From assembly GCF_001579845.1 (NCBI RefSeq), contig NZ_CP007440.1, positions 1,178,001 to 1,242,000 of the forward strand: a stretch of 64,000 nucleotides of DNA. Direction: 5' to 3'. The position numbers were made by a program, and so were the translations under genes. How positions within the stretch are numbered: the first letter of the stretch is position 1; each line of letters begins with the position of its first letter. The notes beneath the pieces were generated by a model. The model was not told the DNA's origin, did not search any database, and saw only the letters and a program-made list of their open reading frames with translations. Positions 27,028 to 34,731 of this stretch are shown piece by piece. Source of the stretch: Rhodoplanes sp. Z2-YC6860. Lineage in GTDB: Bacteria > Pseudomonadota > Alphaproteobacteria > Rhizobiales > Xanthobacteraceae.

Positions 27028-28020
27028 ATGGCCGATCTGCGTTTGAACTTCGCCTGCGGACCTTACGATCGCACCCAGTCGCTGCGCGACGGAACGATCA
27101 AGCCCGATGGCATCGATCTCACGTATCTCACGATGCAGCCCGCCGAGATCTTCTGGCGCATGCTGCAGTACAACGAATTCCACGCCTGCGAGATGTCGCT
27201 GTCGAACACCACGACGGTGATGAGCGGGCCGAACCCGCAGTTCATCGCCATCCCGGTGTTTCCGTCGCGCGTGTTTCGCCACGGCTACTTCTTCGTCAAC
27301 ACCAAGTCGGGCATCGAGAAGGGCAGCGATCTCAAGGGCAAGCGCGGCGGCGTGCCGGAATATTCGATGACCGCCGCGGTGTTCATGCGCGGCCTGATGC
27401 AGCACGAGTTCGGCGTGAAGCCCTCCGACGTCGAATGGGTGCAGGGCCGTCATGACCGGCTCGGCCGCAAGCTCCCCGCCGACATCAAGCTGACGCAGGC
27501 GCCGGAGGGTGCCGAGCTCGGCGACATGCTGGAGCGCGGCGAGATCGACTTCATGATGACGGCGAACAATCCGCTGTCGTTCCGCCGCGGCTCGAAGAAC
27601 GTGCGCCGGCTGTTCCCGAACTACGCCGAGCTGGAGAAGGACTACTACAAGCGCACCAAGATCTACCCGATCATGCACACCGTGGTGATCCGCCGCGACG
27701 TGTACGAGCACGATCCATGGGTGGCGATGAATCTCTATCAGGCGCTCTGCCGCTCCAAGGAGGCGTGCTACCGCAGCGTGATGGACGCGGGCTCGCCCAA
27801 GGCGTCGTTCGCGTGGCTGCAGCCGCTGATCGAGGAAGAGAAGAGCATCATCGGCGACGACTGGTATCCCTACGGCGTCGAGAAGAATCGCCCGACGCTC
27901 GAAGCGTTGCTGCAGTACACGCACGAGCACGGGCTCACCGACCGGCGCATGAAGATCGAGGACCTGTTCGCGCCGGCGACGCTGCGCGACATTCCGCTGA
28001 GCGAAGGCCAGCACGTTTAG
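27028..28020 (+). CDS. 4,5-dihydroxyphthalate decarboxylase-like protein (third paralogue)
   Basis: A 330-residue paralogue of 241-1230 and 19811-20797, with the same start (MADLRLNF), the Ser-Arg-Val-Phe-Arg-His-Gly segment near residue 80, GVPEYSMTAAVFMRG near 108 and YPIMHTVV near 213. No signal peptide is visible. AAGAAGAG stands 6 bases before the ATG. It is divergent from a TctC receptor gene, an arrangement which suggests that uptake and first attack on a carboxylated aromatic may be linked. Whether this protein is an enzyme or a solute binder is not settled by sequence. It is followed by the longest gene-free stretch of the window. Confidence 0.8.
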   Translation: MADLRLNFACGPYDRTQSLRDGTIKPDGIDLTYLTMQPAEIFWRMLQYNEFHACEMSLSNTTTVMSGPNPQFIAIPVFPSRVFRHGYFFVNTKSGIEKGSDLKGKRGGVPEYSMTAAVFMRGLMQHEFGVKPSDVEWVQGRHDRLGRKLPADIKLTQAPEGAELGDMLERGEIDFMMTANNPLSFRRGSKNVRRLFPNYAELEKDYYKRTKIYPIMHTVVIRRDVYEHDPWVAMNLYQALCRSKEACYRSVMDAGSPKASFAWLQPLIEEEKSIIGDDWYPYGVEKNRPTLEALLQYTHEHGLTDRRMKIEDLFAPATLRDIPLSEGQHV

Positions 28021-28164
28021 AGCGTGAGCTTTTGAGCTTCCACGAAATCCATTTGGCTGTCGTGGGCGCGCACAAACGCGCAAACGGTTTGCACCTCTAT
28101 CAGTAACGGTGGTCGTCGCTCTCCGACGCGTGCGGCGTATGGTAGTTCGATCAACAAAGGTGGT

Positions 28165-28277
28165 CGTCACCCCCGCGCTCGACGCGGGGGTCCATACGGT
28201 GACGCAACGACGCACACTCTTACGACTGCCTTTGCTGCGGCCGCTCATGGATTGCCGGGTCAAGCCCGGCAATGACA
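28165..28277. repeat. Composite inverted-hairpin intergenic repeat, copy 2
   Basis: Same plan as 19638-19769. The left hairpin pairs 28170-28177 with 28183-28190 around CTCGA; the right hairpin pairs 28251-28259 with 28265-28273 around TCAAG. The outer ends are CGTCA and TGACA, the inner flanks are GTCCATA and TCATGG. The spacer between the hairpins is unlike that of copy 1. A 10-base direct repeat (GGTGGTCGTC) lies at 28108 and 28159, just outside the left end. Confidence 0.8.
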
Positions 28278-28388
28278 CCGCCTTGGGGTTGGCGGCGCTT
28301 ATTACGGATTCAATTGTCAAACAGCCTGCGCTCCTAAACGCGTCATCCAAATATCCATATAGGCGTGATTCATCGGCCCCTTCAGATC

Positions 28389-28655
28389 AGGCGCGGGGCC
28401 AGCGCCTCTATTCTTCCTGGTCCCTCACATGCGTGAGGGCGCGGAGCGCCGAGACGGCGCACCTTGGGGGCACCTTTGCGAGAGGTGCCGCGGACCTTTG
28501 CGATCAGGTCCGCTCGCCTCCCGGCGCTCCACTGTGGCGATTTGTTGCGAGGCCACCGTTCGAGATTCGATCGGACCGGCTGGGTTTTCACCCACCATGC
28601 TCCAGGGGGCATTTGCGCCCGCTTTCACCCGACCGCGCCCCGCCACTGAAGGCGG
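28389..28655. other. Array of consecutive perfect hairpins, candidate structured RNA
   Basis: At least eight perfect inverted repeats follow one another: 28389-28407 (6 bp), 28422-28439 (7 bp), 28446-28460 (5 bp), 28469-28489 (7 bp, loop TTGCGAG), 28490-28513 (8 bp, loop TTGCGATC), 28534-28556 (5 bp, loop ending TTGCGAG), 28581-28594 (5 bp) and 28640-28655 (5 bp). The two longest are tandem and share the core ACCTTTGCGA-N2-AGGT. Short reading frames cross the region on both strands, but none has a ribosome site or known domain. It could be a non-coding RNA, a decayed mobile palindromic element, or both. The strand of any transcript is unknown. The remaining bases 28278-28388 and 28656-28960 show no gene, only a small hairpin at 28799-28814. 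Confidence 0.45.
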
Positions 28656-28960
28656 CCCCCTCATCGGGGACGGACGATGACCTCACACCCTGGGACGTGG
28701 TCACGAGCCACGCCTGCAGGCGCCACACCCCGCTCCGCCAAATAGACGTCCCTAGTCGACGCCCTCAACGAGCAAGGCAGAATCGCGTCTACACGTGATT
28801 TGCGAAAACGCAAACTGAAAATTCGGCGCGCTCTCTTTCGACATCACCGCAACGGGTCATCATCAGGCGCAGACACGGATACGGTCGCGGTGTTGATCGG
28901 CCGCAGGAACCAGTCGCCTCTCGCGAGGTTTGCAAAATCGGGGGCGGCGGCGGTGAGCGA

Positions 28961-29416
28961 ATGACCATGTTCCGGACCTCCCTGACGATTCTCGCGGCAT
29001 TTGGCTGCGGCGCCGTGGCCGCGGCGGTGTTCGTCTCGCGGCCCGTTCCGGCGCCCGATGATCCGCAGCCGGCCGCTGCGCCCGCTCCGGTCGCTGCCGC
29101 TCCTCCGATATCGCTTGCGCCGCCTCCGGCCGAAGAGTGGACGTCCGCGCCCGACCGGCCGCAGCCGCGTGTCATCCCGCTCGATCAATCCTCGGCTCAG
29201 TCGTCAACACAGCCTCCAGCGCAGGCGCGGCAGACGACGGGCGCGGGCAGTTCCGAGAGTGCGGCCGGTTTGGGGCAGGGTGCTGCCAGCGCTTCCAATG
29301 GCGCCGCAAACTCCTGCAATCAGAATGCCTGTGCGCGAGCTTATCACTCGTTCGACAGCGCCAGTTGCACCTACCAGCCTTCGAGGGGCGGCCCGCGACG
29401 CCAGTGTGAAAAGTAG
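28961..29416 (+). CDS. BA14K-like secreted Pro/Ala-rich protein
   Basis: This 151-residue protein has an N-terminal membrane anchor or signal (about residues 4-26), then a long Pro/Ala/Ser-rich linker to about residue 115, and a C-terminal Cys-containing motif. The end (residues 118-151) holds four Cys and the segment ARAYHSFDSASCTYQP followed by Gly-Gly-Pro-Arg-Arg, which resembles the BA14K family of rhizobial immunogenic, lectin-like envelope proteins. Its place is probably the periplasm or outer surface. Two ATGs two codons apart are equally possible as starts. No operon partner is seen; a gap of 320 bases follows before the next gene. Confidence 0.7.
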   Translation: MTMFRTSLTILAAFGCGAVAAAVFVSRPVPAPDDPQPAAAPAPVAAAPPISLAPPPAEEWTSAPDRPQPRVIPLDQSSAQSSTQPPAQARQTTGAGSSESAAGLGQGAASASNGAANSCNQNACARAYHSFDSASCTYQPSRGGPRRQCEK

Positions 29417-29736
29417 CTCTTTGCGCGAGGCGAGGTGTTTTCAAGCTCTGCCGACTTCGGTACTTTCGATTCGGCCGTCGGCTTGCGAGCTGCTCATCCT
29501 TCGTGGTGAGAGTGGGTCCTTCGGTGACGATGGACTGGCGGCGGCCACCTTCTTCCCTATTGAAATTCTGTTGCTTCGCGGCGGGCGAATTCGTGAGGTA
29601 CGCCGCGAAGCCTTTCATTTGGCCGGCACGTCTCGACCGAGCCTTGCGCTCGCGTTACCCGAGCCCAAGGCCTCTATCAAAGCGCACGCGCAAAACGTTA
29701 GTATTCGCCTATTGCACTTTGAAACGGGGGCCGCAT
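29417..29736. other. Gene-free stretch of 320 bases
   Basis: I see no gene, repeat or strong terminator here. A frame open across the stretch is continuous with the downstream receptor gene but has no ribosome site and no signal-peptide character, so it is taken as leader sequence. The promoter of the receptor gene at 29737 must lie in the right part. Confidence 0.5.
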
Positions 29737-30705
29737 ATGCGACGCATTTTGGCGATTGCTCTCCTGCTGTTGTCTGGAACTGGCTTCGGTCATGCGCAGA
29801 CTTATCCTTCAAGACCGGTTGTCGTGGTGCTGCCGTTTGCGGCCGGAGGGCCTACTGACACGCTCACCCGTGTTCTGGCGGAGCGCATGCGAGCTTCGCT
29901 CGGCCAGCCTGTCATAGTTGAGAATTCTCCGGGAGCCGCTGGGACGCTGAGTATCGCCCGCGTCGTGCGCTCGAATCCTGACGGGTACACCTTGAGTCTC
30001 GGCCCGTGGAATTCGCATGTGGTCACGGGCGCCATGTATCCGCTCCAGTTCGACCTTCTGAAGGACCTGGAGCCTGTTGCTCTGATCGCCAGCAATCCGT
30101 CGGTGGTGGTGTCCAAGAATGCGGTGCCGGCGAAAACGTTTCAGGAGTTCATCGCCTGGACGAAAGCCAATTCAGGCAAAGTCGTTGCTGGAACGGCAGG
30201 TGTCGGCGCCGGCACGCATGTGGCCGGTCTCTTGTTTCAGAATATGACCGGCGCGCGCCTTCAATTTGTGCCGTACAGAGGTGCGGGACCGGCCATGCAG
30301 GATCTCGTGGCCGGGCAGATCGATCTGATGTTCGACCAGCTTTCGAACTCCATCCAGCAAATTCGCGGAGGTACGATCCGGCCCTACGCCATCATGGCGA
30401 GCACGCGAGCGGCAGCGGCGCCCGACATTCCAACGGTCGATGAAGCAGGCCTTCCCGGCTTTTATCTCCCGATCTGGCATGGATTGTGGGCGCCGAAAAA
30501 CACGCCGCAAGAGATCATCGAAAAGTTGAACAAGGCGGTGGTTGAAAGCCTTGCCGACGCGACGGTGCGCCAGCGGCTCGCCGACATCGGGCAGGAAATC
30601 CCTCCGGCTGCTCAACAAACGCCCGCCGCGCTTGGGGCATTCCACAAGGCAGAAATTGAAAAATGGTGGCCCATCGTCAAGGCGGCAAATATCAAACCCG
30701 AATAG
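29737..30705 (+). CDS. TctC/Bug family periplasmic solute receptor
   Basis: A 322-residue exported receptor with a Sec signal (residues 1-21, ending GHAQ) and the Bug core: YPSRPVVVVLPF, VENSPGAAG near residue 66, DGYTLSLGPWNSH near 88 and FVPYRGAGP near 180. The ligand-contact turn after DGYTLSL contains Trp and His, unlike the other four receptors in the window, so the ligand probably differs. The ATG at 29737 is placed at the signal peptide with GGGGG 6 bases upstream. It is convergent with the hydantoinase-linked operon, the two ends being only 2 bases apart. Confidence 0.92.
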   Translation: MRRILAIALLLLSGTGFGHAQTYPSRPVVVVLPFAAGGPTDTLTRVLAERMRASLGQPVIVENSPGAAGTLSIARVVRSNPDGYTLSLGPWNSHVVTGAMYPLQFDLLKDLEPVALIASNPSVVVSKNAVPAKTFQEFIAWTKANSGKVVAGTAGVGAGTHVAGLLFQNMTGARLQFVPYRGAGPAMQDLVAGQIDLMFDQLSNSIQQIRGGTIRPYAIMASTRAAAAPDIPTVDEAGLPGFYLPIWHGLWAPKNTPQEIIEKLNKAVVESLADATVRQRLADIGQEIPPAAQQTPAALGAFHKAEIEKWWPIVKAANIKPE

Positions 30706-30707
30706 AA

Positions 30708-31772
30708 CTATAGGGTGTTTTGACCGACGATCAGCGGCGCTCCGCCAATCCACGGCGCTTGGTCGATCGTTAGCTCGACAGAGAAAACCAGAAATTGTCC
30801 GCTCAACGGAGTCATGTTTGCGGACGTCCGCGACGATGCGATGACCGACAACGGATAGCTGCCGGTGCAACTTTCGGCCATCCACGAGTCCAGCGTCGCG
30901 CCAGGCAAGCCTTTGAGCTTTTCTGCAAGCTGAGCCGCAATTGGCTTGCCCGGTTCGATCGATTGGATGGTGTTCTTGAACCATGCATCGGCCTGCGCGG
31001 CGCTGCCGTCTTTCGCAAATGTCCGTGTGCGGCGGACCCAGCAGCCCTTGTAGGCAATCGACGCGCGCACTGCGAAACGGTCGGCGAGGGGCGTGGGTTT
31101 TGACGTGCGATTAAGCCGGCGGTCGGCGTCGAGATCGGGTGCCACCGCGATATAGGCCTCCTCGGCACCGGCGAGCCGCGCACTTTGCTCGATCAGGCCC
31201 GCGAGCGTGCCGGCGTCATGGGCCTTGCCGCTTTCGGCTTCACACAGTGCGGCAACCGCAATGGCATCGGCGCGAGCCAGCAGCCCGCGCTCGGTGCTGT
31301 CGATCTCGCGGCGCAAGCCCGCGAACAGGGCGGTGCCGTCGATCCATTCGACCGCGGGGGCAGCGGACGTCAGATCGTCGGCGAGGCCGGCGGGGAGAGT
31401 GTCGTACTCCAGCACGCCGACGCGGCGGATCAGCGGATCGGTCTTCAACCGCTCGCCGATCAGCGCGCCGGGCTTCGGCGTGTTGACGATCTCGCTCACC
31501 GGATCGGTGGTGCGGATCCATTCCGACACGCGCTTGGACAACGCGGTGGCAAAAGCGGGTGCGCCGGTCTGCTGCACGAGCAGCAGCGCGTCGGACCAGT
31601 AAGGCGTGAAGCCGGTCAGCCATGTAACCGCGCTCGGCCGCACATTGTTGGTGTAGACCACGAACGCGTCGAGGCCCGCCGCGTCCATCTCGGTGCGAAG
31701 CTTCGCCAGCCGCGCCTCGATCGCCGCGACCGGCAACTCCGCTTCGTTTCGTCCCATCAATCCGCGACGCAT
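30708..31772 (-). CDS. M24-fold protein, probably not a metallopeptidase
   Basis: A 354-residue protein with a creatinase N-terminal domain (residues 15-150) and a diverged M24 C-terminal domain. I cannot find the family metal ligands: the Asp-x10-Asp, His-Gly and terminal Glu motifs are all absent, and the region where they belong holds YKGCWVRRTRTF instead. It is therefore likely a degenerate subunit, a metal-free hydrolase or a binding partner of the M24 protein encoded just upstream (31783-32880, gap 10 bases). It is the last gene of the leftward operon hydantoinase A, hydantoinase B, M24, M24-like. Function is otherwise unknown. Confidence 0.75.
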   Translation of the reverse strand: MRRGLMGRNEAELPVAAIEARLAKLRTEMDAAGLDAFVVYTNNVRPSAVTWLTGFTPYWSDALLLVQQTGAPAFATALSKRVSEWIRTTDPVSEIVNTPKPGALIGERLKTDPLIRRVGVLEYDTLPAGLADDLTSAAPAVEWIDGTALFAGLRREIDSTERGLLARADAIAVAALCEAESGKAHDAGTLAGLIEQSARLAGAEEAYIAVAPDLDADRRLNRTSKPTPLADRFAVRASIAYKGCWVRRTRTFAKDGSAAQADAWFKNTIQSIEPGKPIAAQLAEKLKGLPGATLDSWMAESCTGSYPLSVIASSRTSANMTPLSGQFLVFSVELTIDQAPWIGGAPLIVGQNTL

Positions 31773-31782
31773 TTCTTGGCCC

Positions 31783-32880
31783 TCACACCGCGACGCTGAA
31801 CAGTTCGCGCGGCGTCCGCGTCAGCACCTCGCAGCCGTCGTCCTCCACGGCGACGCCGTCGCCCAGCACCATGTAGCCGACCACCGGATGATAGGTGTTG
31901 GGATGCACGATCAGCGCCATGCCGGTCTCGATCCTGGTGGTGACGTCCTCCAGGATGTGCGGCTTGGAGTCGGCAAAGAGCCCCATGCCGTGGCCGCGCA
32001 CGCGGGTGAACTCGCTGGTGCAGTACTTGCCCATGCCGTATTTGCGGAACACGTCGTTCTCGGCCTTGGCGATGTCCGCGGCCGTCACGCCGTCGCGCAC
32101 GATCGCGATGCCGGCCTCCATGGATTCGCGCCACAGCGCATGCGCGGCCTTCTGCTCGGCATTGGCCTCGCCGACGACGAGCGTGCGGCAGATCTGCGCG
32201 TAGTAGCCGTCGACGCAGGGCGTCAGCTCGGTCGTCACCATGTCGCCGCGCTTCAATCGCTTGCCGCTCGGCGGCGCCATGCCCTTCACCTCGACGCCGC
32301 CGACACCGATGATCTGGAAATTGTCGTCGACGCCGTTGGCGCGGAAGAACGCTTCGGCCTCGGCGATCAGCTCGTAGTCGGCCCGTCCCGGCCGCACCGC
32401 CTGCATGAACACCTTGTAGCCCTCGTCAGCGAGACGCGCGGCCTTGCGGATGGCGTCGATTTCGCCGGAGAGCTTCGCCATGAGGAGATGATCGACGAAG
32501 GCGGTCTGGTCGGTGAGGTTGAGGTCTTTTGCACGTGATGCGATCCGTCGCGGCAGGAGACGCTGCGGCGCCGCGCCGATCTTCTGGTTGCTCATGCGGT
32601 TGAGCGCCGCATCGACCTCGCCGGTGAGGTCTTGCGCCAGCACCACCTCGACACCGGGGCAGTCGAGCGCGGCGCGGTCGGCCTCCAGCGGGCTGTCGAC
32701 ATAGAGCGTGATGTGGCCGTCGCCGCGGACAATCGCGAGGCCCTGGCCTTCGATGATGCCGAAGTCGGTGGCATAGCGCAGGTAATCGCCCTGCCAGTTA
32801 TTGCCGTAGACCAGGAGCGCGTCGAGGCCTTCGTCCTTCATCGCGTCGATCAGACGGACGAGCCGCTCTCCCGCGATCAT
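31783..32880 (-). CDS. M24 family aminopeptidase P/creatinase-like hydrolase
   Basis: A 365-residue M24 protein. The N-terminal creatinase-like domain (residues 1-135) is followed by the pita-bread domain. The RGHGMGL His motif (near residue 290) and a late Glu (in VAVEDDG) are present, but the first metal Asp region reads TELTPCVDGYYAQICRT and the usual E-P-G is VHPNTY, so the dinuclear metal site looks incomplete. Its ATG overlaps the stop of the hydantoinase B gene by ATGA, so the two are translationally coupled. With ATP-dependent hydantoinase subunits next door, a role in cleaving an N-carbamoyl or guanidino product is plausible; peptidase activity remains possible. Confidence 0.85.
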   Translation of the reverse strand: MIAGERLVRLIDAMKDEGLDALLVYGNNWQGDYLRYATDFGIIEGQGLAIVRGDGHITLYVDSPLEADRAALDCPGVEVVLAQDLTGEVDAALNRMSNQKIGAAPQRLLPRRIASRAKDLNLTDQTAFVDHLLMAKLSGEIDAIRKAARLADEGYKVFMQAVRPGRADYELIAEAEAFFRANGVDDNFQIIGVGGVEVKGMAPPSGKRLKRGDMVTTELTPCVDGYYAQICRTLVVGEANAEQKAAHALWRESMEAGIAIVRDGVTAADIAKAENDVFRKYGMGKYCTSEFTRVRGHGMGLFADSKPHILEDVTTRIETGMALIVHPNTYHPVVGYMVLGDGVAVEDDGCEVLTRTPRELFSVAV

Positions 32881-34544
32881 GATCCGCTCCGCTTGGTGAC
32901 GACGCCCGCCGCGATGTCGTGGTCCTTGGCGTCGGCCGTGCGCTGACGCGGATCGCCATAGCCGCCGCCGCCCGCCGTGAGGAAGACGACGCTGTCGCCC
33001 GCCGCGATCTCCACTTCGGTGGCTTTCTTCACGTCGGCCTCAGTGCCGTCGGCACGGCGGATGATGCACGCGTTCACGGCGCCGGGCTCGCCGCCATGCA
33101 GGCCCCAGGGCGGATCGCGGGTGCGGTCGAGATTGATGTTGGCCTTGCACTTCTGCAGCAGCTTATAAGTGAGCTCGATGCCGAGCCCGCCGCGATATTG
33201 GCCGTCGCCGCCGGAGTTGGGCCGCAGCGCGTGGGTCTCGACCAGCACCGGATATTTGATCTCCTGCAGTTCGACCGGCGTGTTGCGCACGTCGCCCTGA
33301 CACACCGAGACAGCGGCGTCCTCGCCGTCCTCGTTCGGGCGGCCGCCCCAGCCGCCGCCGAAGATGTTCATCAGGATGAAGCGAGAGCCGTCGTCGCGGA
33401 AGCCGAAGAACGAGCAGCCGCCCATGTCGCCCTTGTGCGCGGCCGGCACGAGATGCGGCACGGCCGGTGCGAGCGCCTTGAGGATGGTGTCGATCACGGT
33501 CGGCAGCGCGATGCTCCAGAGCCCGAGCGCCGCCGGCGGCTTGGCCGACAGCATGGTGCCCTCGGGCAGCACCACTTCGAGCGGGCGGAAGCAGCCTTCG
33601 TTGACGTCGAGATCGGGCGACGTGAGCGCCTTGAAGGCGACGCGGGCACCGGCGATGCCGCCGCCGCGCCCGGAGTTGAGCGGGCCCGGCGTCTGCGGGT
33701 TCATCTCGGAAAAATCGACCGTCATCTGCGAGCCGCGGATGCGGACCTTGACTTTGACGCGCACCGGCTTGTCGAGGCTGCGGCCGTCATTGTCGAGGAA
33801 GCTCTCGGCCTCGTAGTCGCCATCCGGAATTTTCTCGACCACGGCGCGAGCCGAGGCCTCGGCCTGGTCCCAGACTTTTGAGATGCAGGCCTCGACGGTC
33901 TCGCGGCCGTAGCGCGCGATCAGTTCGCCGTAGCGCCGCGCGCCGAGCTGGCACGAGGCGATCTGCGCGCGCAGGTCGCCGAGCGCAGAATCTGGATAGC
34001 GCGTGTTGTCGCGGATGATCTGCCACAGCGTCTCGTTGCGCTTGCCGGCTTCGTAGATCTTCAGCGAGCGCATCTGGATGCCTTCGGCATAGATGTCGCT
34101 CGAGCCGTAGGACCCAAAGCCCTGGCGCACGCCGCCGATGTCGACCCAATGCGCGCGGTTGGCCGCGAAGCCCACAAGCTGGCCGTTGTGGAAGCAGGGC
34201 GAGTAGACCACGACGTTGTTGAGGTGCTGGCCGCAGATCTCGCCCTGGTTCATGACGATGACATCGCCGGGCGCAAAGCCGTCGAGGCCATAGCGCGCGA
34301 TGCCGTCGGCGACGGCGACGCCCAGGTCGGCAAGGAAGATCGGCAGGCCGCCGCGGTTCTGCGAGATCATCCGCGCTTTCGTGTCGATCAGCCCGCAGCA
34401 GTAATCGCGGACCTCGTAGATCATCATGTTGTAGGCGGCTTTGGACAGCGCGTTCGCCATCTCGTCGGCGTAGGCGACGATGGCGTTGCGCACGACCTCG
34501 ACGGTGATCGGATTGGCTTCGTTGCGGGTTGTGCTGTTGGTCAT
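32877..34544 (-). CDS. hyuB: Hydantoinase B/oxoprolinase family subunit
   Basis: A 555-residue HyuB-type subunit, full length for the family. It begins with the standard NPITVEVVRNAIV segment and contains the QNRGGLPIFLADLG, DMGGCSFFGFR and GLGIELTYKL blocks typical of HyuB. With HyuA it forms an ATP-dependent enzyme that opens cyclic amides such as 5-oxoproline, hydantoins or N-methylhydantoin, or carboxylates ketones in the acetone/acetophenone carboxylase branch. The ATG at 34544 has GGGAG 7 bases upstream; an in-frame extension runs into a palindromic repeat and is rejected. That repeat (34564-34713) separates it from the hyuA gene, and the M24 gene overlaps its 3' end. Confidence 0.92.
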   Translation of the reverse strand: MTNSTTRNEANPITVEVVRNAIVAYADEMANALSKAAYNMMIYEVRDYCCGLIDTKARMISQNRGGLPIFLADLGVAVADGIARYGLDGFAPGDVIVMNQGEICGQHLNNVVVYSPCFHNGQLVGFAANRAHWVDIGGVRQGFGSYGSSDIYAEGIQMRSLKIYEAGKRNETLWQIIRDNTRYPDSALGDLRAQIASCQLGARRYGELIARYGRETVEACISKVWDQAEASARAVVEKIPDGDYEAESFLDNDGRSLDKPVRVKVKVRIRGSQMTVDFSEMNPQTPGPLNSGRGGGIAGARVAFKALTSPDLDVNEGCFRPLEVVLPEGTMLSAKPPAALGLWSIALPTVIDTILKALAPAVPHLVPAAHKGDMGGCSFFGFRDDGSRFILMNIFGGGWGGRPNEDGEDAAVSVCQGDVRNTPVELQEIKYPVLVETHALRPNSGGDGQYRGGLGIELTYKLLQKCKANINLDRTRDPPWGLHGGEPGAVNACIIRRADGTEADVKKATEVEIAAGDSVVFLTAGGGGYGDPRQRTADAKDHDIAAGVVTKRSGS

Positions 34545-34563
34545 GGGCAAACTCCCGCAACTC

Positions 34564-34713
34564 GTGTCCCGGGCGCAGCGCAGCACGAAGTGATGCGCTG
34601 CAGACCCGGGACCCCGGTTGGACTGCGGTGAAAAAGAAAGAAACCGGGGTCCCGGGTCTGCGTCGCATCATTCCGCGCAAGCGCGCTCCATGCTGCGTCG
34701 CGCCCGGGACACG
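34564..34713. repeat. 150-base imperfect palindrome between hyuA and hyuB
   Basis: The left half (34564-34619) and right half (34642-34713) are inverted copies: GTGTCCCGGGCGC at one end and GCGCCCGGGACAC at the other, meeting in AACCGGGGTCCCGGG next to a central A-rich spacer. The left half carries a deletion of about 15 bases relative to the right. In RNA it would fold into one long stem. It sits inside a leftward operon, where it may lower or stabilise the distal message. It is an intergenic palindromic element of the kind common in Bradyrhizobium-like genomes. Confidence 0.88.
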
Positions 34714-34731
34714 TGGGGAGAGGGCGGGGGC

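Noticed and set aside
28425-28664. Minus-strand frame of 79 codons in the hairpin array
   Set aside because: No ribosome site, biased composition, and the sequence is better explained by the consecutive inverted repeats. It may be annotated as hypothetical in related genomes.
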